Shown here: one piece after another, positions 34,746 through 45,550 of the stretch
How the letters are laid out: each line of letters opens with the position of its first letter
How positions within the stretch are numbered: position 1 is the stretch's first letter
NCBI RefSeq assembly: GCF_024166365.1
Contig: NC_064825.1
Coordinates: forward strand, 98,408,480-98,472,479
From: Elephas maximus indicus
Taxonomy: Eukaryota > Chordata > Mammalia > Proboscidea > Elephantidae
DNA length: 64,000 nt
Reading direction: 5' to 3'
Made by a program: the position numbers and the translations under genes
The notes under the pieces: model-generated
The model's database searches: none
The model's input: the letters and a program-made list of their open reading frames with translations, nothing else
What the model was told of the DNA's origin: nothing

Positions 34746-34964
34746 CATGCTACCAACATACTTGAGTATGCTTTAATTAATGTAGTTATCACAAGCTGCA
34801 GCAAAGATGCTTCTACATGTATGTCTTTCCCAGTAGACTCTAAGTGATCTCAGTCTCCGTATGTGTTGAGTGTTTAAGGAAATGCACCAGTCTTTATAGA
34901 GTAAACAATGATTGCTACACACTGTTCTGGGCACTGGCTGCTTTAAAATCACCTAACACTTCCT

Positions 34965-35122
34965 AGCATCTGTTAAGGGTGATGAAAAAATTTGGAAATG
35001 GATAGTGAAAATGGTTGCACATGATCAACGTAATCAATGTCACGGAATTACACATGTTGAAATGTTGAGCTGGAAAATATTTTGCTATATATATATATTT
35101 ACCACAATTTTTAAAGAAATCA
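34965..35122 (+). repeat. Old L1 3' end fragment
   Basis: 'GGAAATGGATAGTGAAAATGG', 'TGTCACGGAATTACACATG' and a short (TA)n stretch near 35,083-35,096 before 'TTTACCACAATTTTTAAAG'. Confidence 0.65.
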
Positions 35123-35284
35123 TCTGACTCTTGATAAAATTATGGACTCCTGGGCATCCCATAATCACAATCTCTAGGAATATGGCAAAAGGATCTATAT
35201 TTTTAATAACTGCTCTTGGATAATGCTGACAGGCAGCTAAGATTTAGAACCATTGTTGAGTAACGGTACTAATACTAATGAGGG

Positions 35285-35550
35285 TTTTTGTTGTCATTAA
35301 TGATGACAGCTACATTCCTGTAGCCCTTACTATGTGACAGGCACTGTGCTCAGCACTTTATACACATTAACTCATTTAATCCTCACAATAACCTTATAAG
35401 GATTGCTACTATTATCCTCATTTTACACATCAGGAAACTGAAACTCAAAAAGGTTAAGTAACTTGCCCCAATCACACAGTGAGCAGATGAGCTAAGACTT
35501 GGACCCAGACAGTCTTGCTGACTTCACACACTTAAGCACACTATACTGCC
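35285..35550 (-). repeat. MIR SINE, antisense
   Basis: 'CTATGTGACAGGCACTGTGC', 'CATTTTACACATCAGGAAAC' and 'CAGTGAGCAGATGAGC'. It is one of the best-preserved MIRs here. Confidence 0.8.
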
Positions 35551-35825
35551 TTCATCTACATGGAAGAAAAGTAATGAGTGAAACTGGAGACACAGGAGGG
35601 TGGGGGCATGGGGCAGAGAGATCTCAGCCTGAGGCCTCAAGGAGCTCCCCTTCATGGGCCTCCCCAACCCTTGCCCCCTTAGCATCTAAGACACACCATT
35701 AAAAGCTGCAGGAAACCGCCTCATGAAGACCATAACTATGTGAGAGACACTTTTCCAAACATGAGAAAGGACAGCTGAGTTGGAGACAGAGGCCGCGTAA
35801 GCAGGCCTTCCATTACTCCTGCCCC

Positions 35826-35990
35826 AATTGAGACATGCTCGGTGGCGCAGTGGTTAAGAGTTTAGCTGCTAACAAAAAGGCTGACAGTTTGAATCCACCA
35901 GCTGCTGCTTGAAAACAATACGGGGCAATTCTACTCTGTCCTATAGGGTCGCAATGAGCCGGAATCTACTCGATAGCAAGGAGTTTTTCA
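35826..35990 (+). repeat. AfroSINE, short subtype
   Basis: 'CTCGGTGGCGCAGTGGTTAAG' to 'GCCGGAATCTACTCGATAGC'. Confidence 0.9.
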
Positions 35991-36249
35991 AGGGGTTTCG
36001 GAATCTTTTGGTCATAAAGTTAATTTTGTGTTTCTCGAAGAGATGCACAGCTGGGCTTCCAAGGAAACTTCATGCACTTGAGGAAACTCCCAAGCTCTGT
36101 GCTGCCCAGAGCATTTTAGAAGCCAGTGAAATAGGCTGTCTCCATATTTACAAGCAATTCTCAAAATGTCCTGTAACTTGTCTACTTACATACTTCTCTG
36201 CCTCACCAGACTGAGTGACCTGACAGAGAAAAGTATGCCAGGTTGCAAA

Positions 36250-36725
36250 ACTGACCTCAAATTCCTCCCCTCTCATCAAAAAGTGGAGCCTAATTTTCTA
36301 CCACTGGATCTGGGTTGACCAGGTGACTTGGTTTGGCCAATGGGGTATTAGCAAACAAGGAGGGGACAAGGGAATAGAAAGACTTGAAAAGTGACGGCGC
36401 ATTGGGGGTTGCTCTCCTGCCGTGCTTAGAATGCTGAGACCACCCTATGAACAAGAACAGAATAGCTGCTGGAGTGTGAGGAGCCAGGTGAACGAGAACC
36501 AAGGCACCTACCCAACAGCCAGTCAACCTTCAGACATGTAACCGAGGCCATCCTAGATTATCCATTTCCCAGAATCCCCGCAGCTGACCACAAACATGTA
36601 AGAGACCAGCTGATATGGATGGCCCAGACCAGAAATCCTCTGCCGATACACAAAATCATGAGCTCACTGCTTTACATCTCTAAGTTTTGGAATGCTTTGT
36701 CACCCAGCAAATGCTAACTGATCCA
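36250..36725 (+). repeat. Old LTR-like repeat (family uncertain)
   Basis: 'GATCTGGGTTGACCAGGTGAC', 'GTAACCGAGGCCATCCTAG' and 'TCTCTAAGTTTTGGAATG' follow a common LTR-type mammalian repeat. Confidence 0.4.
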
Positions 36726-36726
36726 G

Positions 36727-36975
36727 AAGGTAAATTGTTAAAAGAATATGCTTTGGAATCAGACACATCTGGGTTCAAATCTCAGCTTTACTTCTTCCTA
36801 GGTGTGTGTCTCTAGACAACTAATCTAACTTTTCTGGCTCTCACTTTATCTGTAAAATTAGGATAATAAACATATCTATCTCCCCAGCTCTTCTGAAAAG
36901 TAAATGAGATATGTATGAACACTACTTCTATATGGTAGTTAATATTATTATATATTTTTTATTATTAGCATTATT
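36727..36975 (+). repeat. MIR SINE
   Basis: 'TTGGAATCAGACACATCTGGG', 'CACTTTATCTGTAAAATTAGG' and an (ATT)n-like end. Confidence 0.75.
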
Positions 36976-37660
36976 ATTATTGAAATGTTTGTTGCTTTAA
37001 ACTGACATATGTGATAGAATAGAGCTATTGAGCCTGCCAGGCTCCAAAGATAAAGAAGTAAATCTAACAAGGTATTAGCGTAAACAAGGAGTCCGTAAAT
37101 ACTATAGTTGAGAATCGCATTGCATAGCTAACACTGTATGTTTTTCTCAAATAATGCACCCACGTAAGTAGCATGCCCATACATATAACGTGCAAAAATG
37201 ATGCAAATGAGTAAAATAGTTCTGGCATGGCACACCCGTGTATATACCGTGAATGCCTCGTGACATTTCCAGAAGTGAATTTTGGCCTCATTCACCTGTC
37301 CTCCCAAATTACAGGTAAATCATATCATTCTATTCATTCTCTTTTGTTCAGTTCATTCTCTTTAATCCCCCGCTCATGTGCATAACAATAGTCTGAAAAT
37401 GTTACTTTTGATCATAATTGCCTAATAAAGGTATAAGCCATGGTCAAGAAGTCATGGATCAAGTTTGATAGTCCCCTGGTAATCAGAAAATAAGCAATCG
37501 AAACCGTGGGTGTGTTTCTTAATTTAAGTTGATAATTACAGTGCATTCTCTTAACAGTTAAACACAAAAAAACTTACCAGATTATCTTAAATGAAACCAT
37601 TAGGTTATGATAGGTCTGCTTATTTGGTAGTTTAATTATGTCTTCTTAGTGTCAATTATG
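36976..37660. other. Unassigned AT-rich sequence
   Basis: No gene or recognisable repeat. Confidence 0.4.
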
Positions 37661-37835
37661 GAAACCCTGGTGGCGTAGTGGTTAAGGGCTATAGCTGCTA
37701 ACCAAAAGGTCAGCAGTTCAAATCTACCAGGCACTCCTTGGAAACCCTATGGGGCAGACCTACTGTGACCTACCTATAGGGATGCTATGAGTCGGAATTG
37801 ACTCAACAGCAACGGGTTTGATTTTGTTTTGGTTA
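37661..37835 (+). repeat. AfroSINE, short subtype
   Basis: 'TGGAAACCCTGGTGGCGTAG' to 'GTCGGAATTGACTCAACAGC'. GTCAA lies on both sides. Confidence 0.92.
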
Positions 37836-38212
37836 CTGTCAACTGAAGTCAGCCAACTGTGAAAAAAAAAAAATGGCACAGCACAATTACAAAAATAACA
37901 AGATGGAGTGTTGTGTGGTTGGCAAAAACATATAATGCATATGCTATTTGTAAAAAATATGCTAACCACTGTCTGGGGACTTCTGTGATTGCTCAGGGTT
38001 TGTTATCCTGGAGAAGATCACTAAGGTCCCCTCCAGTTCCCAGGTTCTAGGGAGAGGCATAGGAAGAAAGCAGGAAGTAGCAGCAGTAAGATAGAAATGG
38101 AGGCATTCTATTGCCGCAGACTTGGTTCAGGGATTCCTAGAGCTGGAGGGTGGCTTTGAATAGAGACAGCTGCCCAAAAGGAAGCCTCATTGGGCTTCAG
38201 GCTCCTTATGAT

Positions 38213-38388
38213 ACCAAAAAAACCAAACCCAGTGCCGTCGAGTCCATTCCAACTCATAGCGACCCTATAGGACAGAGTAGAACTGCCCCACAGAGTTTCT
38301 AAGGAGCACCTGGCAGATTCGAACTGCCAACCTTCTGGTTAGCAGCCGCAGCACTTAACCACTACGCCACCAGGGTTTCCCTCCTTAT
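38213..38388 (-). repeat. AfroSINE, short subtype, antisense
   Basis: 'CCAAACCCAGTGCCGTCGAG' to 'ACGCCACCAGGGTTTCC'. The target duplication CTCCTTATGATA is exact, so it is a fairly young copy. Confidence 0.93.
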
Positions 38389-38409
38389 GATATAGAACCA
38401 AAATCAACA

Positions 38410-38680
38410 TCCCAGAGCAGCCTGACAAAGTGAGAACCATACACGCTCTGAAGTTGGAAAGACCAGTTCCAATTCCAGCTCTGCTACTTAGCTGTGTGGC
38501 CCTGCGGCCAATATTTAACCTCTACAAGTCTCAGTTTGCGCATCTATAAGTTGGGACCATAGAATCGATATGATTCATGCAGTGGTTAATATGATAGTTA
38601 TGAGAATTTGACAAAATGCTAGTGTAAAATGCTCCACATAGTACCCAGCACTTGGTAGTTGATCAACCAACATAGTTTCT
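38410..38680 (+). repeat. MIR SINE
   Basis: 'TCTGAAGTTGGAAAGACCAG', 'CAATTCCAGCTCTGCTACTTAGC' and 'CACATAGTACCCAGCACTTGG'. Confidence 0.75.
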
Positions 38681-38754
38681 TTCCCCCATTTCTTCCATGC
38701 TCATAAAGCCACCTTTATTTTTCATCTCCTGAAATAATGAGTATCCTACAGCCT

Positions 38755-38960
38755 GGGGATGCAGCAATATCCGAAGGCCAAAACACTGACCGAAAACACT
38801 TTGTGACCTTGCACCAAACACTTAGCCTCTCTGTTTATCAGTTTATCACTGGTGAAATGAAGATAACACTTTCTGTCTCTGATGCAGTTCTCAAGATAAC
38901 AGGATGATTCGTTCAATTTTAAAATCTAACTCAGAGCTTGATGATGCTGTGTAGAAAATA
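38755..38960 (+). repeat. MIR SINE, diverged
   Basis: 'AACACTTAGCCTCTCTGTTT', 'CACTGGTGAAATGAAGATAAC' and 'CAGTTCTCAAGATAACAGG'. Confidence 0.55.
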
Positions 38961-39239
38961 AATAAAACACAAAAGGAAAGTCAAATGACTAATACTTAAA
39001 GTCCCAAGGCACTAATGCATAGTCAGTAACATTGCCATCTCTGCCATTTCCTTTTCTTCTGTCCTCTTTCTTTACCCTAGACCCTCTCACAGACAGATGC
39101 CCTCCTTAGCCTGACTTCTCTGCTTCCGTTTTGCCCCTTTCTCCCTCCCCAAGCCTGCAGCTCCTCAGCCTGGACAGAAAGCCCAAGCTGAGGGATGAAT
39201 ATGCAGGCAGGAAGCGGAGATAGAATCAGTCCTACAGAA

Positions 39240-39940
39240 TATAATAGTAACAATTTATTGAGCACTTAGTCTTTACCGAGAATATGCTATGTACTTTACA
39301 TGTGCTATCTCATCTGTCTTAGTCATCTAGTGCTGCTGTAACAGAAATACCACAAGTGGATGGCTTTAACAAAGAGAAGTTTATTCTCTCACGGTCCAAA
39401 TTCAGGGCACCGGCTCCAGGCGAAGTCTTTCTCTCTGTCAGCTCTGGAGGAAGGTCCTTGTCATCAGTCTTCCCTTGGTCTGGGGGCATCTCAGCAAGGC
39501 AACTCCGGTCCAAAGGAAATGCTCTGCTTCCAGTGCTGCCTTCCTGGTGGTATGAGGTCATCCTGTCCCTCTGCTTGCTTCTCTCTTTTATATCTCAAAG
39601 AGATTGGCTTAAGACACTATCTAATCTTATAGCTCTCATCAATATAACTGCCACTAATCCATCTCATTTCATCATAGTGATAGAATTTACAACACACAGG
39701 GAAATCACGTAAAATGGTGGACAATCACACAATGCTGGGACTCACAGCCCAGCTAAGTTGACAGATACTTCGGAGGGACACAATTCAATCCTTGACATCA
39801 TCTAATCCTGATAATTTAATGAAGAAGATACTATTCTTATCTTAGAAAATTTTCCACATTCACACAGTTAATAGTAATAACAGAGTTGGGATTTAGATCC
39901 AGGCTAACTGACCCCAACGCTCACTAGTTTATCCTTGAGA
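39240..39940 (-). repeat. MIR SINE, antisense, split by a solo LTR
   Basis: The left part ends at 39,314 ('TTTATTGAGCACTTAGTC'). The right part resumes at 39,798 and contains 'CACAGTTAATAGTAATAACAG' and 'GGGATTTAGATCCAGGC'. Confidence 0.7.
39315..39797 (-). mobile_element. Solo MaLR-type LTR with an exact 5-bp duplication
   Basis: It starts TGTCTTAGTCATCTAGTG and ends AATCCTTGACA. TCATC lies on both sides (39,310-39,314; 39,798-39,802). The frame starting MDGFNKEKF (39,356) is antisense LTR sequence, not a gene. Confidence 0.85.
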
Positions 39941-39942
39941 AT

Positions 39943-40510
39943 TGTTGTGGGTTGAATTGTATCCCTTACAGAGATATGTTGAAATTCTAACCCCCAATAC
40001 CTGTGAATGCAGTTTTTTTGGAAACAGGGTCTTTGTAGGTGTAATAAGTTAAGACAAGGTCATAGTGGATTAGGGTGGGCCCTAAATCCAATGACTAGTG
40101 TCCTTATATGGAGCTCTGGTGGCGTAGTGGTTAAGAGCTCAGCCACTAACCAAAATGTCGGCAGTTCAAATCCACCAGCTGCTCCTTGGAAACCCTACGG
40201 GGCAGTTCTAATCTGCCCTATAGGGTTGCTATATGTCAGAATCAGCACTTAACAACAACAGTGTCCTTATAAAGAGAGAGATTAGAAGACACAGAGGAAA
40301 CATGGAGAAAACCACATGTGAAGATGGAGGCAGAGACTGGAGTTATGCTACCTTAAGGCAAGGAATGCCAAGGATTTCCAGAAACTACCAGAATGTAGAA
40401 GAGGCAAGGAAGGATTCTTCCCTAGAACCTTCAGAGACACCTTGATTTCAGGCTTCCAGCCTACACAACTGTGAAAAAATAAATTTCTGTTGTTTTAAGC
40501 CTCAAGAGTC
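39943..40510 (+). mobile_element. MLT1-type LTR, interrupted by an AfroSINE
   Basis: 'TGTTGTGGGTTGAATTGTATCC', 'GGGTGGGCCCTAAATCCAATG', then after the SINE 'GAAAAAATAAATTTCTGTTG'. This order is that of MLT1 LTRs. Confidence 0.8.
40108..40250 (+). repeat. AfroSINE, short subtype, inside the MLT1 LTR
   Basis: 'TGGAGCTCTGGTGGCGTAG' to 'CAGAATCAGCACTTAACAAC'. AGTGTCCTTATA occurs on both sides. Confidence 0.92.
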
Positions 40511-40529
40511 CAAGGTAAGTTCACAATTA

Positions 40530-40625
40530 GTACGGCACAGTGGTTGAGACCACAGGTTCTGGAGTCAGATGCCTGGTCTGAATCCCAGTTCTGCCATTAC
40601 AGAATGACCTTAGCAATCACTTAGT
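40530..40625 (+). repeat. MIR SINE 5' half
   Basis: 'GCACAGTGGTTGAGACCACAG', 'GTCTGAATCCCAGTTCTGCC'. Confidence 0.75.
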
Positions 40626-41275
40626 AATAGCTAAGTGGACTAAGCACTCATCATGTGCCAGGCCAGTATTTTTATGTATATTAATTTATACTCAGAACAA
40701 CCCTGTGAGGAAGGTAATAGTATTATCCCCACTTTACTAATGAGACACAGAGAGGCTAGGAAACTTGCCCAGGATTGTTGTTGTTGTTAGTTGCCATTGA
40801 GTCAGCTCCAACTCCTGGTGTCCCCATGTAGAACACAACAAAACGTGGTCTGGTCCTGGGCCATCTTCAAGATCATTGGTATGCTGGAGTCCATTGTTGC
40901 AGCCACTGTGTAGTTTGAGTGACTTCCAAACTGGGGAGATCATCTTCCAGCACTATATTGGGCATTATTCTATTGTGATCCGTAAGGTTTTCATCAGCTG
41001 ATTTTCAGAAATAGATCACCAAGCCTTGCTTCCTAGTCTCTCTTGGTGTGGAAGCTCTGCTGAAACCTGTCCACAATGGGTGACTCTGCTGGTATCTGAA
41101 ATACAGTTGGCATAGCTTTCAGCATCATAGTAACACACAAGCTACAACAGTACAACAAACTGACAGGTCAGTGCCCAAGATTACACAGCTAGCAAAACAT
41201 CAGAGTCAAGATTCTAACTTGGGCAGTCTAATTCCAGAGTCTAATACTTTTAACACCACGCTACACAGGCTTCAA
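40626..41275 (-). repeat. MIR SINE, antisense, split by a short RTE element
   Basis: 'AAGCACTCATCATGTGCCAGG' and 'ACACAGAGAGGCTAGG' on the left; 'TTACACAGCTAGCAAAACATC' on the right. TGCCCAGGATT and TGCCCAAGATT mark the insertion target. Confidence 0.75.
40773..41170 (-). mobile_element. Internally deleted RTE (about 400 bp; 5' end joined to 3' end)
   Basis: On the minus strand it starts with the RTE 5' end ('TGTCAGTTTGTTGTACTG') and jumps near 40,918 to the RTE 3' end ('GGCTGCAACAATGG'), ending with (AAC)n. No coding sequence is left. The target duplication shows it inserted in this form, so it may be a non-autonomous family. Confidence 0.7.
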
Positions 41276-41570
41276 TACATGTGATGTCTCCCACTTCTGG
41301 GCTGGCTCCTTGCAATGCCCTTGCAAGCCCAGTGGCAGTATCGGTTGGGCCTAAGAGTGCCTTCAGCTCTTCAGCAAGTATCCTGTTAGACTAGAGAAGT
41401 GATGCAAGAGAAGACAGGCTCCATATATGCAGACACCCCCAATCTCCATGAGTGGTTCTCTTAAGACCCGCCTTTTGGCTTGAGGTGCTGTAGTGGGGAG
41501 AAGTGACTTCTACTCCACAAATTCTCTTCTGTAGCAGATACTTGCTGCCACCAGCGTCTAGATTCCTTAG
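41276..41570. other. Unassigned sequence
   Basis: No gene or recognisable repeat. Confidence 0.4.
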
Positions 41571-41785
41571 ACCAAAAAAAAAAAAAACCCACTGCCGTCA
41601 AGTCAATTTCAACTCACAGTGACCCTACAGGACAAAGTAGAACTGCCCCATAGGGTTTCCTATGCTGTAAATTTTTACAGAAGCAGACTGCCACATATTT
41701 CTCCAATGGAGCAGCTGGTGTGTTCCAACTGCAGAGCTTTTAGTTAGCAGCTGAGCGCTTTAACCACTGAGCCAACCGGGCTCCC
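41571..41785 (-). repeat. AfroSINE, long subtype, antisense
   Basis: A run of A is followed by 'CCCACTGCCGTCAAGTCAAT' and ends 'ACTGAGCCAACCGGGCTCC'. Confidence 0.88.
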
Positions 41786-43084
41786 CCTAGATCCCTTGGG
41801 TTCCCTTTTATCAGCCCATCCCCCAGCTTCTTCAGTGCCTTATGGCTAAAGCTAGCACAGAGCCTTTCAGAGGATCACTCTTGGGCACAGAATGCTAAAA
41901 GCAGGCCTGGAGTGGGAGTACAAAGGCCCCATGTCTTTGCCTCAAGGCAGAACAAATGCTGAAGTGTGGTTTATGCTCCAGAGCTCCAAGGGGATCAGCC
42001 TGAACCAGGGACTTCACCCAAAATAGCAGCCTTGCTTGAGTATTCCTCCTCCCTGTCCATCTTTCTCCTGGGAACACTTCCTTAATAAATTACTTGCACA
42101 TGAATCTTTCGCTCAGCGTCTGCTTCTGAGAGAATCCTACATAAGACAGAACTTTGTTTTGTTTTTTCTTAATGAATTTCTAGGCTTCTCATAAATGGAT
42201 TTGGTAAGAGTTGGCGGCCATCTCTTAGCAAATCTTGTGAAGATGTGCTTGGTAACTTTATCTGTAGTGTGCGAGCATTGATTAACCAATGTCCTCAGCT
42301 TCAGGATCTCAGCTAAAGCTCCAGAGAGACCAGGACATTTTCCATTTAACACCCTGTGATGTGATTTTTTTTTTTTTTTTCCTCCTCCTCAGTATTGTGC
42401 AGGCTCTGTGATAAGAGCAAATCTCTTTCTTTTCTTCCTTTTATGCCTGCTTTGGAATGGAGCTTTCTCCTCAACTATGACATATTCACTAGGGCTCTTA
42501 TGCCTCAGCTGCCATGGAGATGAGTCTGGCTCCATTTGGAGAACTGACAGGCAGGAAAATGTTTATAAAACAAAAATCAAAACCAAGACACCTGGCTGCC
42601 ACTCGGGAGCCTGACAGCATCACATGAAGGCTTTTTCTTCCACAGGCTCCATCTAGCTTCTCTCATGCTAACAGTATGCTCATGAGTTCTCTCCATTCCC
42701 TTCTTAGGGTCATTTCCCTGAGGTCAACAAGCTCCATCTCTGGTGGGTAAGTCGTTTCCTCAGAGACAAGGTAGTACCTCCTAGCCTTCAAGTCATGGCA
42801 CTAGGGTGAAGCTGCTAAGGGCAGGAGGTGACCTTCCCAGGGGTTTCCTCTGTCCCAGGCCCACTCCACAAGGGAAGGAAACCAGTATTTCAGCAGGCTG
42901 GGTCCCAGCTGGAATGAAGAAAAATGAGAAAAGCATTTTGAGGTCCAAATATACTTGTGGCAGCCCTATGTAAAACCTCTTATGCTCTTAAAAACTCTTA
43001 GAAGGTTCTGGAACCTTATCTCTCTTTGGCAGTGACATAAGTGCTCGTAAGAATACCACAGAGTGGCATTTGAAGAAAAATCTG
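41786..43084. other. Unassigned sequence
   Basis: No gene or named repeat. A T-run lies at about 42,366-42,380. Short frames lack motifs. Confidence 0.4.
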
Positions 43085-43317
43085 TGATGGTGTCATGCAG
43101 TGGGTTAGAGCACAGGTTTGAAGTCCCACAGATCTGAGTTGGAAACACTTTACTAGACTCTGTAAAAGTACCTTAGACAAATTATGTAACCTCTGTAGGG
43201 TCGGTATGAGTCAGAATCGACTCGATGGCACTGGGTTTGATTTTCTTAAGCCTTAGTTTCCTCATCTGTAAAATGCAGCTCCTTCCTTAGAAGGTTGTTT
43301 TGAAGATAAATAGAATA
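43085..43317 (+). repeat. MIR SINE carrying a short AfroSINE 3' fragment (43,194-43,247)
   Basis: MIR marks are 'CAGTGGGTTAGAGCACAGG' and 'TTTCCTCATCTGTAAAATGC'. Between them sits 'GGGTCGGTATGAGTCAGAAT', the last ~50 bp of an AfroSINE, a heavily 5'-truncated insertion. Confidence 0.75.
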
Positions 43318-43500
43318 AACCAGTTGTTACCGAGTCTATTCCAGCTTATGGTGACCTCTTATATATCCGAGTAGAACTGCGCTCCACAGAGTTTTTAAAC
43401 TGATTTTCAGAAGAAAATCACCAGGTCTTTCTTCTGAGGTACCTCTGGGTGGACTCAAACTTCCAACCTTTTGGTGAGCAGCCAAGCAAGTTAACCGTTC
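43318..43500 (-). repeat. AfroSINE, long subtype, antisense
   Basis: 'CAGTTGTTACCGAGTCTATT', 'GGTACCTCTGGGTGGACTC' and 'GCAAGTTAACCGTTC'. Confidence 0.82.
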
Positions 43501-43814
43501 AGATTCAGCATCTGTTTTCAGTTCTGTCATTTCTTTTAACACATACACACCTGTATTCATAAATGCATAAACAACATAAATCCATGTATGTTCTAGGTGT
43601 TTTTAGTTACATCCTTTATTTTTCCTTTTCTTTTTTTTTTTTCTCAATTCCTACCTCCCTTCTTCTTCCCTACTCCCACTCAGAAAATTCAGGTTAATAA
43701 CGTAGTGTGTGTCGTAAGTTTTTCTCCAGGCTCATACAATCAAATACAAACACACTCTCTCACACATGCACACATAGTCTTGCTGTACTCATACCTCATG
43801 GAAATTCTTTTACA
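43501..43814. other. Unassigned, CT- and CA-rich
   Basis: A CT-rich stretch near 43,615-43,680 and a CA-rich stretch near 43,745-43,775. No gene. Confidence 0.4.
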
Positions 43815-44760
43815 TCAAAGCTGTAGCACAGCTTTCATTTAATCTGCTCAGAGGCTATGAAATATTTCATGATGTGAATGTACAATAATTTATACGACCA
43901 CTCCCCGAAAAATGGGCATTCACTTGGTTTCCAATTTTTTTCGCACTTCGAGTGTTATTGTAATAAATAACCTTGTACATACATGTTTGTGTAATGACAC
44001 TGTTATTTGTCTAGAGTAGATTTCCAAGAGTGGCTCAAAGGTTCTATGTATTTTTACCATAGTACGTGTTGCTACAATGGTTCTTCAAAAAGGTCATAAC
44101 AATTTGCATCTCCGATGGAATGTATGCATCCCAAACAGCAATAAATGCTATCAGTCTTTTCTAATTTTTTCTTGTTTGAACAACAGGATGTGATACCTGT
44201 CATTGCTATTTTAATTTGCTTTTTACTACTATTGAATTTGACCTTATTTTCATGTTTCTTGTGCATTTGAACTTGCTATTCTTTGTACTGTCTGTCCATG
44301 CCCTTCTCTTTTTTCTTTTGGAAATTTTGTCCATTCTTGTCCATTTTTAAGAGTTCTAGATATATTAGAATACAAATCCTCTGTCTTCCATCAGCATTGC
44401 AATTATTTTTGGAAAGCTGTCATTTGTCTATTGACTTTGCTTATTCTATTCCTTATAGCTATTTGTATGTAGTCAAAAAGCTTAGCAAGATCTCACCCAT
44501 TCCAGAGTGTACATGTAACCACCTAAATTTCTTATAGAATTTTACTATTTTATTTTTTGTGTTTATAAGCATTTTATACCTGATATTTTGTGAATGTATT
44601 TTTTTCTTTATTCCCATTTATATTGTTATTGATAAAATAAAGAATAGTAACTGATATTTGTATATTCGTCCAACTATTTACTAAATGCTCTTACCAATTC
44701 TAACAGTTTTTAATCTCTTGGTTTATCTACATACACAAGCATGTAATTTAAAAAATGAGA
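43815..44760 (-). mobile_element. Old L1 fragment, antisense
   Basis: The sequence follows the classic antisense L1 order: 'GAGTGGCTCAAAGGTTCTATG', 'TTTTAATTTGCTTTTTACTAC', 'AAGAGTTCTAGATATATTAG' and later 'TTTCTTATAGAATTTTACT'. It is coding-dead. Confidence 0.65.
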
Positions 44761-44811
44761 CCATATTATCTCTTTATTTTACAATATTGTTACAAGTCAC
44801 TTATTATTCTT

Positions 44812-44850
44812 TTCTTATTGCATTCACTTATTGCATTCACTTATTGCATT
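44812..44850 (+). repeat. Short tandem repeat, 13-14-bp unit
   Basis: CTTATTGCATTCA is repeated almost three times. Confidence 0.7.
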
Positions 44851-45197
44851 GAAATTGTTCAACATTCCAAGAAAATATTGAGTAATAATAATTACAGGTG
44901 TCACTGTCTGTTCCTGATTTTAATAGAAATTAAAAATGGCTGCTTATCAAATTCTTTCTAAATCTATTGATGAAAGATATACATATATAATGTATATTTT
45001 GTACATTTATACCTGTATAATATAAACTATTCATGTGACCAGGAATAAATGTACATTTTTAAGAGATATCTCAGGTTAAGGAAAGCTATCAAATATTATG
45101 CTTTGAGGTAGGAAATAATAATCTCTTATAGTTAGTATTTTCTTCTTTCTCTCCCTTATACACTGTCTACACAAACCACACACACTCACACACCCCA

Positions 45198-45550
45198 AAA
45201 CCAAAAAACCAAACCTCTTGCCATCAAGGAAACCCTGGGAGTGTAGTGGTTAAGTGCTACTGTTGCTAACCAAAAGGTCAGCAGTTTGAATCCCCCAGGC
45301 ACTCCTTGGAAACTCTATGGAGCAGTTATAGTCTGCCCTACAGGGTTGCTATGAGCCGTGGGTTTGTTTTTTTTTCCTAGCCAATTTTTTATGAGCCAGT
45401 TCCGACTCATAGCAACCCTATAGAGCACAGTAGATCCTATAGGACTGAGTAGGCCTGCCCTGTAGGGTTTCCAAGGAGTGCCTGGTGAATTCAAAGTGCT
45501 GTGCCTTTTGATTTGCAGCCGTAGTTCTTAACCACTACACCACCAGGACA
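45198..45550 (-). repeat. Antisense AfroSINE interrupted by a sense AfroSINE (45,228-45,385)
   Basis: The outer copy runs from 'CCAAAACCAAAAAACCAAAC' to 'AACCACTACACCACCAGGA' in antisense. The inner copy is sense ('GGAAACCCTGGGAGTGTAG'). The two can pair as a long hairpin in RNA. Confidence 0.88.

Noticed and set aside
44812-44850. CRISPR-like short repeats
   Set aside because: The repeat is a simple tandem of a 13-14-bp unit without spacers, in a mammalian genome.
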